DNA of 13,425 nucleotides, taken from contig JBBRLG010000150.1 of the NCBI GenBank assembly GCA_038231495.1, positions 1 to 13,425 on the forward strand. The letters run 5' to 3'. The notes under the pieces were generated by a model. The model had not been told where the DNA came from. It saw only the letters and a list, made by a program, of their open reading frames with translations, and made no database searches. The stretch comes from JBBRLG01 sp038231495. GTDB taxonomy: Bacteria > Planctomycetota > Planctomycetia > Gemmatales > Gemmataceae. How positions within the stretch are numbered: position 1 is the first letter of the stretch; each line of letters opens with the position of its first letter. Of the stretch, positions 6,193 to 13,047 are shown piece after piece. A program made the translations under genes and the position numbers.

Positions 6193-7653
6193 ATGAAGTC
6201 ACAAAAGAGGACGCAGCCAATACTGTTCGGCTCGACCTTTGCTCTGATTGATTGCAGCCAAGGCCGCGACGGTTATTTTCAGAATTCCGCTATTTTGCAC
6301 TTGCGCCAGGCGCTCTTCTTGCGCCTACTACCGCTGGCCTGCACGACGACAGGCCGCTCGTCCGGCTTTCGCCCCGGATACGGTAGCAGGGCGCACCCCC
6401 GCCGCAAGGAACTTCGCGACAAGGACCTGGGTGGCCTCAAGTACTTCAAGGTCTTGGGGCCCCTGCTGGACCGTCTGCCCACCAATGCCACCCAACGCGA
6501 TCGCGCCGGCAACCGCCGACTTCATTTCGACCCGTACGCCGGCCTTATCCTGCTGGCCTTTTTCAGTCCCCTCGTGGACAGCTTGCGCGGCCTTCAGCAA
6601 GCCAGGAGACTGGCCAAGGTCCAGAAACGCCTCGGCTGCGAACGGGCCGCTCTCGGTTCGCTGAGCGCAGCCGGCCGCGTCTTCGACCCGGCCCTGCTGC
6701 GCGAGCTCCTCGGTGAACGGGCCGCGCAGGCCTTGCCGCAAATCCAGGGACGGGAAGCCGAAGCCTTGCGCGGCCTCACCGCCGTCGCTGGCACCCTGTT
6801 GACCGCCCTGCCCAAGATGGCCTGGGCTTTGTGGGTGGACGACGAGCACCGCGCCGTCAAGATGCACCTGCACTTCGATGTCCTCAAGGGCGTGCCCGTC
6901 GAGGCCACGCTGACGGCAGGTAACGGCTCGGAAACCGCCCCGTTGCGGGCCACCCTGCAAGCCGGCCGGCTCTACGTCCTGGATCGCGGCTACGCCGCGT
7001 ACCAACTCTTCCAAGACAGCAGCGACCGCGGCAGCCGTTTCAGCGGCCGCAGCCGCGACAACGCCGTCGGGACCGTGGTCGAAGAACGCCCCGTCAGCGC
7101 GGCAGCCTGGGCGGCCGGGGTTCGCAGCGACCGCGTGGTGCGCCTGGGCGGCGACCAGAGCGGGGCGGTCTTCAAGCAAGTGCTGCGGGTGGTGCAGGTC
7201 GAGACCGGGAAAACCGACAGCCGGGGACGGCCGGAGGTGCTGCTCCGGGCCACCGCTCGTCTGGACCTGGAGGCGGAGCACGTCGCCCGGGGGTATCGCT
7301 TGCGCTGGGCAGTCGCGTTGTTTTTCCGCTGGTTCAAGTGCGTTCTCGGTTGTCGCCCTTTGCTCTCGACGAGCCCCAACGGGATCACGATCCCGTTGTA
7401 TCTGGGCATCCTCGCCCGTTTGTTGATCGGCCTGGGGACCGGCAAGAAGCCGACCAAGCGAACCTTGGAGAGGCTCCCGTTCTACTGCGCAGGCCGCGCC
7501 CGCGAAGAGGAATTGCAGAGCGCCACATCGACAAGCGGCACCGACAGGACTCCTGAAAACCGTCGGCCTGTTTCGCCCCAGGCTCGGCGGCGTTTGACCC
7601 TGCGCGCTGCGAAACCCAGTCCCCCTCTTGACCCCCTCACGCCACCATCCTAA
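6193..7653 (+). CDS. IS4-family DDE transposase, probably catalytically inactive
   Basis: The frame is open from ATG 6193, which lies outside the IS, so the native start is uncertain and must be at or after 6218; family similarity begins near 6409 (ELRDKDLGGLKYFKVLGPLLDRL-like). Known blocks follow: AGNRRLHFDPYAGLILLAFF, SLRGLQQARRLAKVQ, VLDRGYAAYQLFQ, ETGKTDSRGRPEVLL, RWAVALFFRWFKC and GKKPTKRTLE. The second catalytic Asp (codon 6982-6984, LDRGY) is present. The first, expected in VDGTLL, reads VAGTLL (GCT at 6787-6789). The Glu expected in the Y-x2-R-x3-E-x6-K motif is Ala (GCG at 7315-7317). Other conserved stretches are also altered (FSGRSRDNAV where FVARLRDNAV is usual). The expected residues are from memory of the family. 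Confidence 0.85.
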   Translation: MKSQKRTQPILFGSTFALIDCSQGRDGYFQNSAILHLRQALFLRLLPLACTTTGRSSGFRPGYGSRAHPRRKELRDKDLGGLKYFKVLGPLLDRLPTNATQRDRAGNRRLHFDPYAGLILLAFFSPLVDSLRGLQQARRLAKVQKRLGCERAALGSLSAAGRVFDPALLRELLGERAAQALPQIQGREAEALRGLTAVAGTLLTALPKMAWALWVDDEHRAVKMHLHFDVLKGVPVEATLTAGNGSETAPLRATLQAGRLYVLDRGYAAYQLFQDSSDRGSRFSGRSRDNAVGTVVEERPVSAAAWAAGVRSDRVVRLGGDQSGAVFKQVLRVVQVETGKTDSRGRPEVLLRATARLDLEAEHVARGYRLRWAVALFFRWFKCVLGCRPLLSTSPNGITIPLYLGILARLLIGLGTGKKPTKRTLERLPFYCAGRAREEELQSATSTSGTDRTPENRRPVSPQARRRLTLRAAKPSPPLDPLTPPS

Positions 7654-7729
7654 CCTTAGGCAACCCCGCTGGCCCTGCCGGCAGCGGTCGTCGGCTGCGG
7701 CCCAGCAACAGATGAGCCGAACAGTATTG
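6218..7729 (+). mobile_element. IS4-family insertion sequence, about 1.5 kb, complete ends
   Basis: CAATACTGTTCGGCTC at 6218-6233 is repeated exactly inverted at 7714-7729, with weaker similarity extending inwards (TTGCT shared). GGACGCAGC at 6209-6217 recurs directly at 7730-7738 as a 9-bp target duplication. If the flanking C and G are counted as IS, the terminal repeats are 17 bp, the element is 6217-7730, and the duplication is 7 bp (GACGCAG). It holds one transposase gene. The intact duplication implies transposition rather than rearrangement placed it here. The target was a copy of the short repeat seen at 5486 and 6150. Confidence 0.9.
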
Positions 7730-7887
7730 GGACGCAGCTCGTTTTTTCTCACCATTTTCGGATAAAAGGTCCCCGCGGGAAGATTCTTGACAGGCGCAGA
7801 GCGAACTGCTCAGATGCGGCGCGAAGCCTGTCGGCACGTGGCGGGCATACCCGTCGTCGGCATCCGAATAAAGTAACCGGCGCGACC

Positions 7888-7912
7888 CATAATGAGACCG
7901 ACCTTGGTCGGT
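7888..7912 (+). promoter_or_regulatory. Operator-like palindrome overlapping a possible -10 box
   Basis: ACCGACC (7897-7903), TT, GGTCGGT (7906-7912) is a perfect 7-bp-arm inverted repeat about 50 bases before the reductase start. CATAAT at 7888-7893 next to it matches five of six -10 positions, but no convincing -35 is seen. The length and symmetry resemble TetR/AcrR-family operators; no such regulator is encoded in the window. Confidence 0.55.
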
Positions 7913-7950
7913 TTAATCACCCGTTCGGTAGCGGAAAGCTCCGTGTGGGT

Positions 7951-7956
7951 AGGAGG
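7951..7956 (+). promoter_or_regulatory. Ribosome binding site indicating a TTG start
   Basis: AGGAGG ends at 7956, five bases before TTG at 7962. A GTG at 7956-7958 in the same frame overlaps the site itself and cannot use it. Confidence 0.75.
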
Positions 7957-7961
7957 TGCCC

Positions 7962-8480
7962 TTGCGACGGATTCGTTACGCAGTGGCGATGAGTCTGGAC
8001 GGCTACATTGCCGGGCCCAAGGGTGAAGCCGATTGGATCATCGTGGATCCGGACATCGACTTTCGCGCCCTGTTCGACCAGTTCGACACGGTCCTCATCG
8101 GGCGCCGGACGTTTGAGGGAATGGCGCGCGGAAAGAAGAAAGCTGCTGCGCTGCCCGGCATGAAAACGATTGTCTTTTCGCGGACGTTGCGGCAGCGCAA
8201 TTATCCGAAAACGATCGTCGTCGCTGAGAACGCGGAGGAAACCTTGGGGGCGCTGCGGACGGAGTCAGGAAAGGATATGTGGTTGTTCGGCGGCGGCTCC
8301 CTCTTTCGCAGTCTGCTCGACTTCGGGCTGGTGGACACGGTGGAGGTCGCTGTGATCCCCGTGCTCCTTGGCGGAGGAATCCCACTGTTTCCACCTCCAG
8401 CCAAGCAGGCGAAACTGACGTTGACCGGCCACAAAGTGTATCCGACAGGGATCGTCTCCTTGGAGTATGCCGTGAAGTAG
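7962..8480 (+). CDS. RibD C-terminal/DHFR-like reductase family protein
   Basis: A 172-residue protein of the RibD_C (dihydrofolate-reductase-like) family, which bind NADPH; most stand-alone bacterial members have no assigned substrate, so true DHFR activity should not be assumed. The start RRIRYAVAMSLDGYIAGPKGE is the family signature, followed by DTVLIGRRTFEGM (about 43-55), the NADPH-contacting WLFGGGSLFRSLLDFGLVD and the VIPVLLGGGIPLF segment. TTG at 7962 is chosen because AGGAGG lies five bases before it and it gives the typical MRRIRY N-terminus. It stands alone, downstream of the insertion sequence and an operator-like palindrome, which suggests its own regulated promoter. Confidence 0.9.
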   Translation: MRRIRYAVAMSLDGYIAGPKGEADWIIVDPDIDFRALFDQFDTVLIGRRTFEGMARGKKKAAALPGMKTIVFSRTLRQRNYPKTIVVAENAEETLGALRTESGKDMWLFGGGSLFRSLLDFGLVDTVEVAVIPVLLGGGIPLFPPPAKQAKLTLTGHKVYPTGIVSLEYAVK

Positions 8481-8591
8481 GTCGCTGCCCAACCCACCTT
8501 TGAAGCCGACCGCGGCCCGCCCCGCCGGTTTCTACGAGCATGACGGTCTCAAAACCGCCGAACCTCTATAACGTTGCCCAAGGCGAGAGAA

Positions 8592-8698
8592 ACTATACTC
8601 CCCGCGACTTGGAATGACACAAGCCTGAAGCGCAAGCGAAGGACAGTCCTTCGCTTGCGCTTCAGGCTTGTGCCACATTGTCCCGCGGCGAGTATATG
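8592..8698. repeat. Palindromic planctomycete-type repeat with 27-bp perfect arms
   Basis: The left arm 8618-8644 (core AAGCCTGAAGCGCAAGCGAA) and right arm 8646-8672 are exact reverse complements around one A. Outside them, ACTATACTCCCCGCG (from 8592) and CGCGGCGAGTATATG (to about 8698) are imperfectly inverted, giving a structure of about 107 bp. The inner core is a dispersed repeat frequent in Gemmata-like genomes (general knowledge), where it gives spurious SLKRKRR-type peptides. Confidence 0.85.
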
Positions 8699-8887
8699 TC
8701 CCCTGGCCACGTTCAAGGGTAACGGCTGTGGCGCGTGTACCGCGGGAGGAAAATGGCGCCCGCGCATGCGAACTGCCGTGAGCATCGACGGTTACCGAAG
8801 GAAACCGACGATTAGCCCCTTGTGCATGAGGGCGGTTCAACGCCGGGTCTTGCGACCGTGTTACAACCGAGCCGCGGGTTTTACTTT

Positions 8888-9058
8888 GGCAAGGGTCGGC
8901 TTTTTTGTGGCAAGGGTCGCCTTTGGCAAGGGTCGAAATCCGGGGCGATAATTGAACTAACTTGTTAATTGATAAGGGCTTAAGAAAACGCGCCTACAGC
9001 ACCTGGCGTCTGCGAGAGGGAGCCTCTTGCCATAGGTGATTTGGCGTGGCAAGGGTCG
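8888..9058. repeat. Four direct repeats of GGCAAGGGTCG
   Basis: Exact 11-mers occur at 8888-8898, 8909-8919, 8925-8935 and 9048-9058. Three are spaced 16-21 bp apart and the fourth is about 120 bp away. Irregular spacing and short length argue against CRISPR; they could be binding sites or slippage products. Confidence 0.6.
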
Positions 9059-9183
9059 ATTCGGGCCCAAGGCGTAGGGTCTGCGGGCGCAAGGGCAACC
9101 ATTGTCGCAGTCGACTGCCAGGCAACCGTTTAGCCGCGGCTCAACGTGGAATTTGTTTTCGGTCCGGCGATGGCGCGGTTGGC

Positions 9184-10347
9184 TCAAAGCGCAATTTCGG
9201 CCAACGCATCGGCCAGCACGTCCATGTCCGCGGCCGTGCTGAACGGGCCGGGGCTGACGCGGATCGTACCTTCCGGAAAAGTCTTGAGCGCCCGGTGGAT
9301 GTACGGGGCGCAGTGCAAGCCGGGCCGCACCGCCACGTCGAACGCCTGGTCGAGAATGCCGCCGACCTCCGTCGCCGCCAGGGACTTGCAGCGTAACGAC
9401 AAGGTGCCGACGCGGCGCGTGCCGTCGCGGTGGCCGCACACTTCATAGCCCGGCATTTCGTCCAGCCGCCGCCACAACCGCTCGGTCAGCGCAATCTCAT
9501 GGGCGTGGATGTCGGCGAGGCCGCGCTCCTGCACGTACTTCAAGCCCGCCGCCAAGCCGGCGACGCCGAGTACGTTCGGAGTTCCCCCCTCTAAAAAATA
9601 GGGATAATCGCGCGGCTGCGTCTCACTGGCAGAGTCGCCGCCGGTGCCGCCTTCGCGCCACGCCCGCAATTTGGCGCGCGGCCCGACGTACAAGGCCCCC
9701 GTACCCGTCGGGCCGAGCAGCGACTTGTGGCCGGGGAACGCCAGCAGGTCGATGTTCATTGCCTGCACGTCGATCACTAGCACGCCCGCCGTCTGGGCCG
9801 CATCAACCAAAAAAAGGAGGTCGTGTTCGCGCGCGATGCGACCGACCGCCGCGACCGGCTGCACGGTGCCGAGGACGTTGCTGGCGTGCGTCAGCGCGAC
9901 GAGCCGGGTGCGCGGCGTGATCGCCTGCTTCACGTCGTCGGGGCTGATGGTGCCGCCGCCATCGGCTACAAGGCGCGTCACCGTGATGAGGCCCGCGAGT
10001 TCCAGGGCGCGCAGGGGCCGGCTAACGCTGTTGTGTTCGAGGTCGGTTGTGATGACGTGGTCGCCGTCGGTCAGGACGCCCTTGAACGCCATGTTGAGCG
10101 CGTCGGTCGCGTTGAGCGTGAAGGCGAAACGCTCCGGCTCCTTGCCGTGGAAGAACTGGTTGAGCCGGTGCCGGCAGTCGTCGAGGGCGCGTTCGGCGGC
10201 GAGAGCCATCTTGTGCCCGGCGCGGCCGGGGTTGGCAAGGCTCTGCCGCGCGAAGGCGTCGAGCGTTTGGTAGACGCTTTCGGGCTTGGGAAACGACGTG
10301 GCGGCGTTGTCGAGATAGATCATGAATTCAGTTTTTTGCCTGGCCAT
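9184..10347 (-). CDS. Cysteine desulfurase (class V PLP aminotransferase fold)
   Basis: The 387-residue enzyme would remove sulfur from cysteine as a persulfide for Fe-S, thiamin, molybdopterin or tRNA thiolation pathways. Visible are IYLDNAATSFPKP near the N-terminus, LEHNSVSRPL, HASNVLGTVQP, VDAAQTAG, FPGHKSLLGPTGTGALYVG with the PLP lysine at 208, EGGTPN, and VRPGLHCAPYIH with the likely active Cys at 346. The GLHCAP signature and FPEGTIRVSPGPF end fit the subgroup of cysteine desulfurase/selenocysteine-lyase-like proteins rather than classic IscS. ATG 10347 is chosen because AGGA sits about six bases upstream and it overlaps the end of the toxin gene by 20 bases; ATG 10323 would also keep the core. 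Confidence 0.92.
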   Translation of the reverse strand: MARQKTEFMIYLDNAATSFPKPESVYQTLDAFARQSLANPGRAGHKMALAAERALDDCRHRLNQFFHGKEPERFAFTLNATDALNMAFKGVLTDGDHVITTDLEHNSVSRPLRALELAGLITVTRLVADGGGTISPDDVKQAITPRTRLVALTHASNVLGTVQPVAAVGRIAREHDLLFLVDAAQTAGVLVIDVQAMNIDLLAFPGHKSLLGPTGTGALYVGPRAKLRAWREGGTGGDSASETQPRDYPYFLEGGTPNVLGVAGLAAGLKYVQERGLADIHAHEIALTERLWRRLDEMPGYEVCGHRDGTRRVGTLSLRCKSLAATEVGGILDQAFDVAVRPGLHCAPYIHRALKTFPEGTIRVSPGPFSTAADMDVLADALAEIAL

Positions 10348-10627
10348 TGCCGTCCTGCGGCGTCGCCTTAAAGGCTGAAGCGCGAACGAGTACAACGCGG
10401 ACCATGCGATCCAATTCGGTAACCGTGAAGAGGACGTGCAACGGCGGAATCTCAAGGAAACGCATACCTTCGCTCAAAGAGGAGCCTTTGGTCTCGGGGT
10501 CGCGAGCCAACTCCCTGTCAATCGCGTTGGCCGCGGCATTGATCGTCGGATCGTACACCGCGTCCATCCACAGCTGTGCGAGCTGGTTCAGGGCGTCGGT
10601 CGCCCAGATTACCGTGTAGCGCGTCAT
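10328..10627 (-). CDS. RelE/ParE-like toxin of a type II module
   Basis: A 99-residue protein with the RelE/ParE-superfamily outline: an initial beta strand (TRYTVIWATDALNQLAQLW), an alpha-helical part with NAAANAIDRELARDP, and C-terminal strands (MRFLEIPPLHVLFTVTELDRMVRVVLVRA). Members inhibit translation by cleaving ribosome-bound mRNA, or act on gyrase; which applies here cannot be told. The start overlaps the preceding antitoxin-like gene (ATGA at 10624-10627), typical of toxin/antitoxin operons. The 3' end overlaps the desulfurase start by 20 bases, so desulfurase translation may depend on this gene. The frame continues upstream to 10747, but that part lies inside the antitoxin gene. Confidence 0.8.
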   Translation of the reverse strand: MTRYTVIWATDALNQLAQLWMDAVYDPTINAAANAIDRELARDPETKGSSLSEGMRFLEIPPLHVLFTVTELDRMVRVVLVRASAFKATPQDGNGQAKN

Positions 10628-10842
10628 TGCCGCTCCAGGGATCGCAACTTCTCCAACACCTGTTCCGTCGTAAACCACGGTTGGTCGGATGCAAGAATCT
10701 GCTTGGCCCTGGCGACATCTTCTTCCGTCCAAATTGGCGTGAACCACCCAAGGACGTGGTCCTTCCCGTCTTTTACTTGCACGGGCTTTAGTGCAGACGT
10801 AACCATCTTTGCCTGTTCGTCAGTCAGTACGATCTCTAACAT
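10624..10842 (-). CDS. Antitoxin-like partner of the RelE/ParE-like protein
   Basis: 72 residues. The N-terminal half (LEIVLTDEQAKMV, then KPVQVKDGKDHVLGWFTP) looks like a beta-rich segment. The C-terminal half has WTEEDVARAKQILAS and TTEQVLEKLRSLERQ, probable amphipathic helices that could wrap a toxin. Small proteins of this form are common next to RelE-like genes in planctomycetes (general knowledge). The ATG at 10842 is preferred over an in-frame upstream ATG at 10884 because AAGGGAG lies about eight bases before it. The stop overlaps the toxin start by four bases. No classical DNA-binding motif is clear. Confidence 0.75.
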   Translation of the reverse strand: MLEIVLTDEQAKMVTSALKPVQVKDGKDHVLGWFTPIWTEEDVARAKQILASDQPWFTTEQVLEKLRSLERQ

Positions 10843-10880
10843 TGGAATTCTCCCTTCATCCTTATTTTGAACAGGGCGGA

Positions 10881-11549
10881 TCAATTGGACTCGTCTGCTG
10901 CATTGCCCGGCAGTAGACCACTCACGGCGACCACGCCGACGGCGCTGTCGTCGATTACCAACGGCACCTTGGCGTCCAATCCGTAATCGGTGCGCCGGCG
11001 ATAGGCGGGCGCTTTGCCGGCCTTCGGGTCGGTGTACACCTCGACGCGCCGCTCGTTCAAGTTGATGATCCAGTAAAAGGGCAGCCGGGCGCGGGCGTAG
11101 ACGCGCCCCTTGTCGCGGCGGTCTCCCTCCAGCGTCGTATCCGCCACCTCAATCACGACGGCGATGTCCGCGGACCGGGGATGGCGGCGCTCGTAGAGTT
11201 GGAGCGGCCCGCGCAAGACGACAAGGTCCGGCTCCGGTTCACTGTCACTCAACTTGATTGGCTTCTGCTCGCGCAGCCGCCAACCGTCGGGGAGCAAGGG
11301 GCGAAGGGCGTCTACCGTGTAATCGATCGCCGTGGCATGAGGTGGGTACTGGGTCATTTTCTGGACCACGATGCCTTCGATCAGTTCCACCCGGTCGCCA
11401 CTGCCTAGCACACCGAATTTTAGCATTTGCTCGTACTGCTCGACGCTCAGTCGATAGATGGGGGGGGCTGAATCAGTCGATCGTTCATGCACCGGGACGG
11501 GCAGTCGCGGCCCATTGACTTTCCGGCGTGTTTTCAAGGCGGAGGACAT
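10881..11549 (-). CDS. Uma2-family PD-(D/E)XK nuclease-fold protein
   Basis: A 222-residue Uma2-type protein. Its order is SVEQYEQMLKFGVLGSGDRVELIEGIVV (Glu58), PPHATA, the EPEPDLVVLRG motif (Asp108), VVIEVADTTLEGDRRDKGRVYA (Glu134, Lys147), then LPFYWIINLNERRVEVYTDP. These acidic residues and the lysine fit a restriction-endonuclease-like active site, but the cellular role of Uma2 proteins, often in many copies in cyanobacteria and planctomycetes, is unknown. ATG 11549 has GAGG ten bases upstream; a GTG at 11606 would add a 19-residue extension with no family support. It precedes the antitoxin gene by 38 bases on the same strand. Confidence 0.9.
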   Translation of the reverse strand: MSSALKTRRKVNGPRLPVPVHERSTDSAPPIYRLSVEQYEQMLKFGVLGSGDRVELIEGIVVQKMTQYPPHATAIDYTVDALRPLLPDGWRLREQKPIKLSDSEPEPDLVVLRGPLQLYERRHPRSADIAVVIEVADTTLEGDRRDKGRVYARARLPFYWIINLNERRVEVYTDPKAGKAPAYRRRTDYGLDAKVPLVIDDSAVGVVAVSGLLPGNAADESN

Positions 11550-11636
11550 AGGTAGCTGCCTCGCTTTCCGGCACGGCCACGGGAAATCCCAGCCGAATGT
11601 CTCCACTATAACGCGGAGGGCGCTTCAGTAGCATCG

Positions 11637-12671
11637 TCAATGCCCAATATACTTGGCGTACAGCGTCCGTGCCTTGTCCTCGTCGCTGGTGCCCTTGATG
11701 ATCGCGCGGCCGTCGGGGAACACCGTGAACTCGTACGTCTCGACGTTGAACTTTAGCATGAAACGGTTGTAATTCACCGCGCCCATCACGCCCAGGTGGT
11801 GGGCAAGCTCCTCGAAGTTAAGCGTCGTCGCCGAGCGGTGCGATACCTGCACCGCGTTGCGACCGCACAGGCTCGTCGTGTGCGAACCCAACTCGCCTTC
11901 GAGCCACTCGAACCGGCAGCGCTGGCAACAGGGGCAATCGACCTTGCCCAGCAGCGGCGCGATCTTGATCTTGCGCTGCGTGTTTTCCCACACGTCGAAG
12001 TACAGCAAATCGCGGTTGACCGTCTCGCGGTGGCCGCTGAGGATTTTTAGAGCCTCCGTCGCCTGGAAGCTGGCAATGATGTTCACGATCGGTCCCAGCA
12101 CGCCCGCCGTCTCGCAGGTGCCGGCCTCGCCGGGCGCGGGAGCGGCCTCGAAGACGCAACGCAGGCACGGCGTCTCGCCCGGCAGGATCGTCATCGTTTG
12201 CCCGTGACTGCCGATGCAGCCGCCGTACACCCACGGCTTGTTCAGCTTCACTGCCGCGTCGTTTATCAGGTAGCGGATCTCGAAATTGTCCGTGCCGTCG
12301 AGGATCAGGTCGGCGTCGGCTACCAGGTCGAGGATGTTCGTGCGGTCGATGTCCGTGACGACCGGCTCGACGTGGACGCTCGAATTGATGGCACCGAGCT
12401 TGCGGGCCGCGGCCTCGGCTTTCGGCAAATTCTCGGCCACGTCGTGTTCGTCGAACAGGATTTGCCGTTGCAGGTTGCTCGTCTCGATGAAATCGCGGTC
12501 GATCAGGCGCAAGTGGCCGACGCCGGCACGCACCAGGGCGTTTGCCAGCACTGTTCCCAGTGCGCCGCAGCCGCACAGGGTCACGCGCGCGTCCAGCAGC
12601 TTGCGCTGGCCGGCCTCCGTCATGCCGTAAAACCGAATCTGGCGGCTGTAGCGCTCCAACGACGGATCCAT
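11637..12671 (-). CDS. ThiF/MoeB-family sulfur-carrier adenylyltransferase
   Basis: This E1-like enzyme (344 residues) would adenylate the C-terminal Gly of a ThiS/MoaD-type carrier so it can accept sulfur. It opens with LERYSRQIRFYGMTEAGQRKL, then the nucleotide loop GCGALG (34-39), IDRDFIETSNLQRQ, DGTDNFEIRYLIND (Asp126), and Zn ligands TPCLRC (169, 172) and CPCC (246-249). GTCETAGVLGP has Cys186, corresponding to a conserved MoeB/ThiF cysteine. A roughly 90-residue C-terminal part (SLCGRNAVQVS ... FPDGRAIIKGTSDEDKARTLYAKYIG) follows, as in some Firmicutes-type ThiF proteins; there is no rhodanese domain. ATG 12671 has GAGG seven bases upstream. A GTG at 12677 overlaps the previous stop (GTGA) and is the alternative. 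Confidence 0.93.
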   Translation of the reverse strand: MDPSLERYSRQIRFYGMTEAGQRKLLDARVTLCGCGALGTVLANALVRAGVGHLRLIDRDFIETSNLQRQILFDEHDVAENLPKAEAAARKLGAINSSVHVEPVVTDIDRTNILDLVADADLILDGTDNFEIRYLINDAAVKLNKPWVYGGCIGSHGQTMTILPGETPCLRCVFEAAPAPGEAGTCETAGVLGPIVNIIASFQATEALKILSGHRETVNRDLLYFDVWENTQRKIKIAPLLGKVDCPCCQRCRFEWLEGELGSHTTSLCGRNAVQVSHRSATTLNFEELAHHLGVMGAVNYNRFMLKFNVETYEFTVFPDGRAIIKGTSDEDKARTLYAKYIGH

Positions 12672-12673
12672 CT

Positions 12674-13045
12674 TCACGCCTCTTCCGTTCGGCCGACGCC
12701 GAAGTCATCCAGGAGCGATTTCAAGGATTGGATCAGCTGCTTGGGCCACTGCTCCTGGCGGGCAAAGGCGACCAGGCACGCCATGTCCTCGCGCACCCGC
12801 GCCAGGGCATCGCCTTCCAATCGCTGCAGGTAGCCGGCGAGGTACTCCATCGCCTCCTGAGCCGCGGCGGGATCGACTACCTCTTTTTCGGAGCCGGCCA
12901 GGAAGACCGTCGCGTGCAGCACGCCCAGCAGCAGCGGGTTGACGCCCAGTTCCGCGGGGATCAGCGGAAAGACCGCCGCGCCTTCGGGCACGTCGCCTTC
13001 CGGCAATTCGTCTTCCGACAATTCGGTTTCGTCGTCGTCGTGCAT
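12674..13045 (-). CDS. Small acidic protein of unknown function, between carrier and E1 genes
   Basis: 123 residues, family not recognised. The first 25 or so are strongly acidic (MHDDDETELSEDELPEGDVPEG-like, about half Asp/Glu). The rest is predicted helical: VNPLLLGVLHATVFLAG, DPAAAQEAMEYLAGYLQRL, VREDMACLVAFARQE and QLIQSLKSLLDDFGV. There is a single Cys and no metal motif. The ATG at 13045 has GGAGG six bases upstream; a TTG at 13051 is less likely. It sits two bases from the carrier stop and two bases from the adenylyltransferase start, so a role in the same pathway, such as a scaffold or adaptor, is likely from context only. Confidence 0.75.
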   Translation of the reverse strand: MHDDDETELSEDELPEGDVPEGAAVFPLIPAELGVNPLLLGVLHATVFLAGSEKEVVDPAAAQEAMEYLAGYLQRLEGDALARVREDMACLVAFARQEQWPKQLIQSLKSLLDDFGVGRTEEA

Positions 13046-13047
13046 GG

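Larger units (their letters stand above)
7654..7961 (+). other. Intergenic region: IS right end, split repeat and operator
   Basis: No gene is supported. It contains the end of the IS (to 7729), the second target-duplication copy (7730-7738) joined to CTCGTTTTTTCTC (the other half of the interrupted repeat), then about 140 bp without a recognised feature. The operator-like palindrome at 7897-7912 and the ribosome site of the reductase gene complete it. Confidence 0.6.
8481..9183. other. 700-bp repeat-rich gap, no supported gene
   Basis: Open frames here cross the palindrome at 8618-8672 and show no family features. The stretch contains that palindrome with imperfect outer arms, four GGCAAGGGTCG direct repeats (8888-9058), an AT-richer patch near 8948-8990, and a 12-bp palindrome GCAGTCGACTGC (9107-9118). 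The flanking genes converge here, so it may hold both transcript ends, though no classic terminator is visible. Confidence 0.55.

Noticed and set aside
6328..7755. 475-codon open frame on the minus strand across the transposase
   Set aside because: It is antisense to a recognisable IS4 transposase, crosses the IS right end into flanking DNA, and has no domain signature.
8925..8945. tRNA T-arm-like text (GGGTCGAAATCC) that might mark an integration site
   Set aside because: No acceptor, D or anticodon arms can be found around it, and no integrase is in the window.
8574..8951. 125-codon plus-strand frame in the repeat-rich gap
   Set aside because: It runs through the palindrome, giving the spurious SLKRKRR peptide typical of that repeat, and lacks a ribosome site or known domain.
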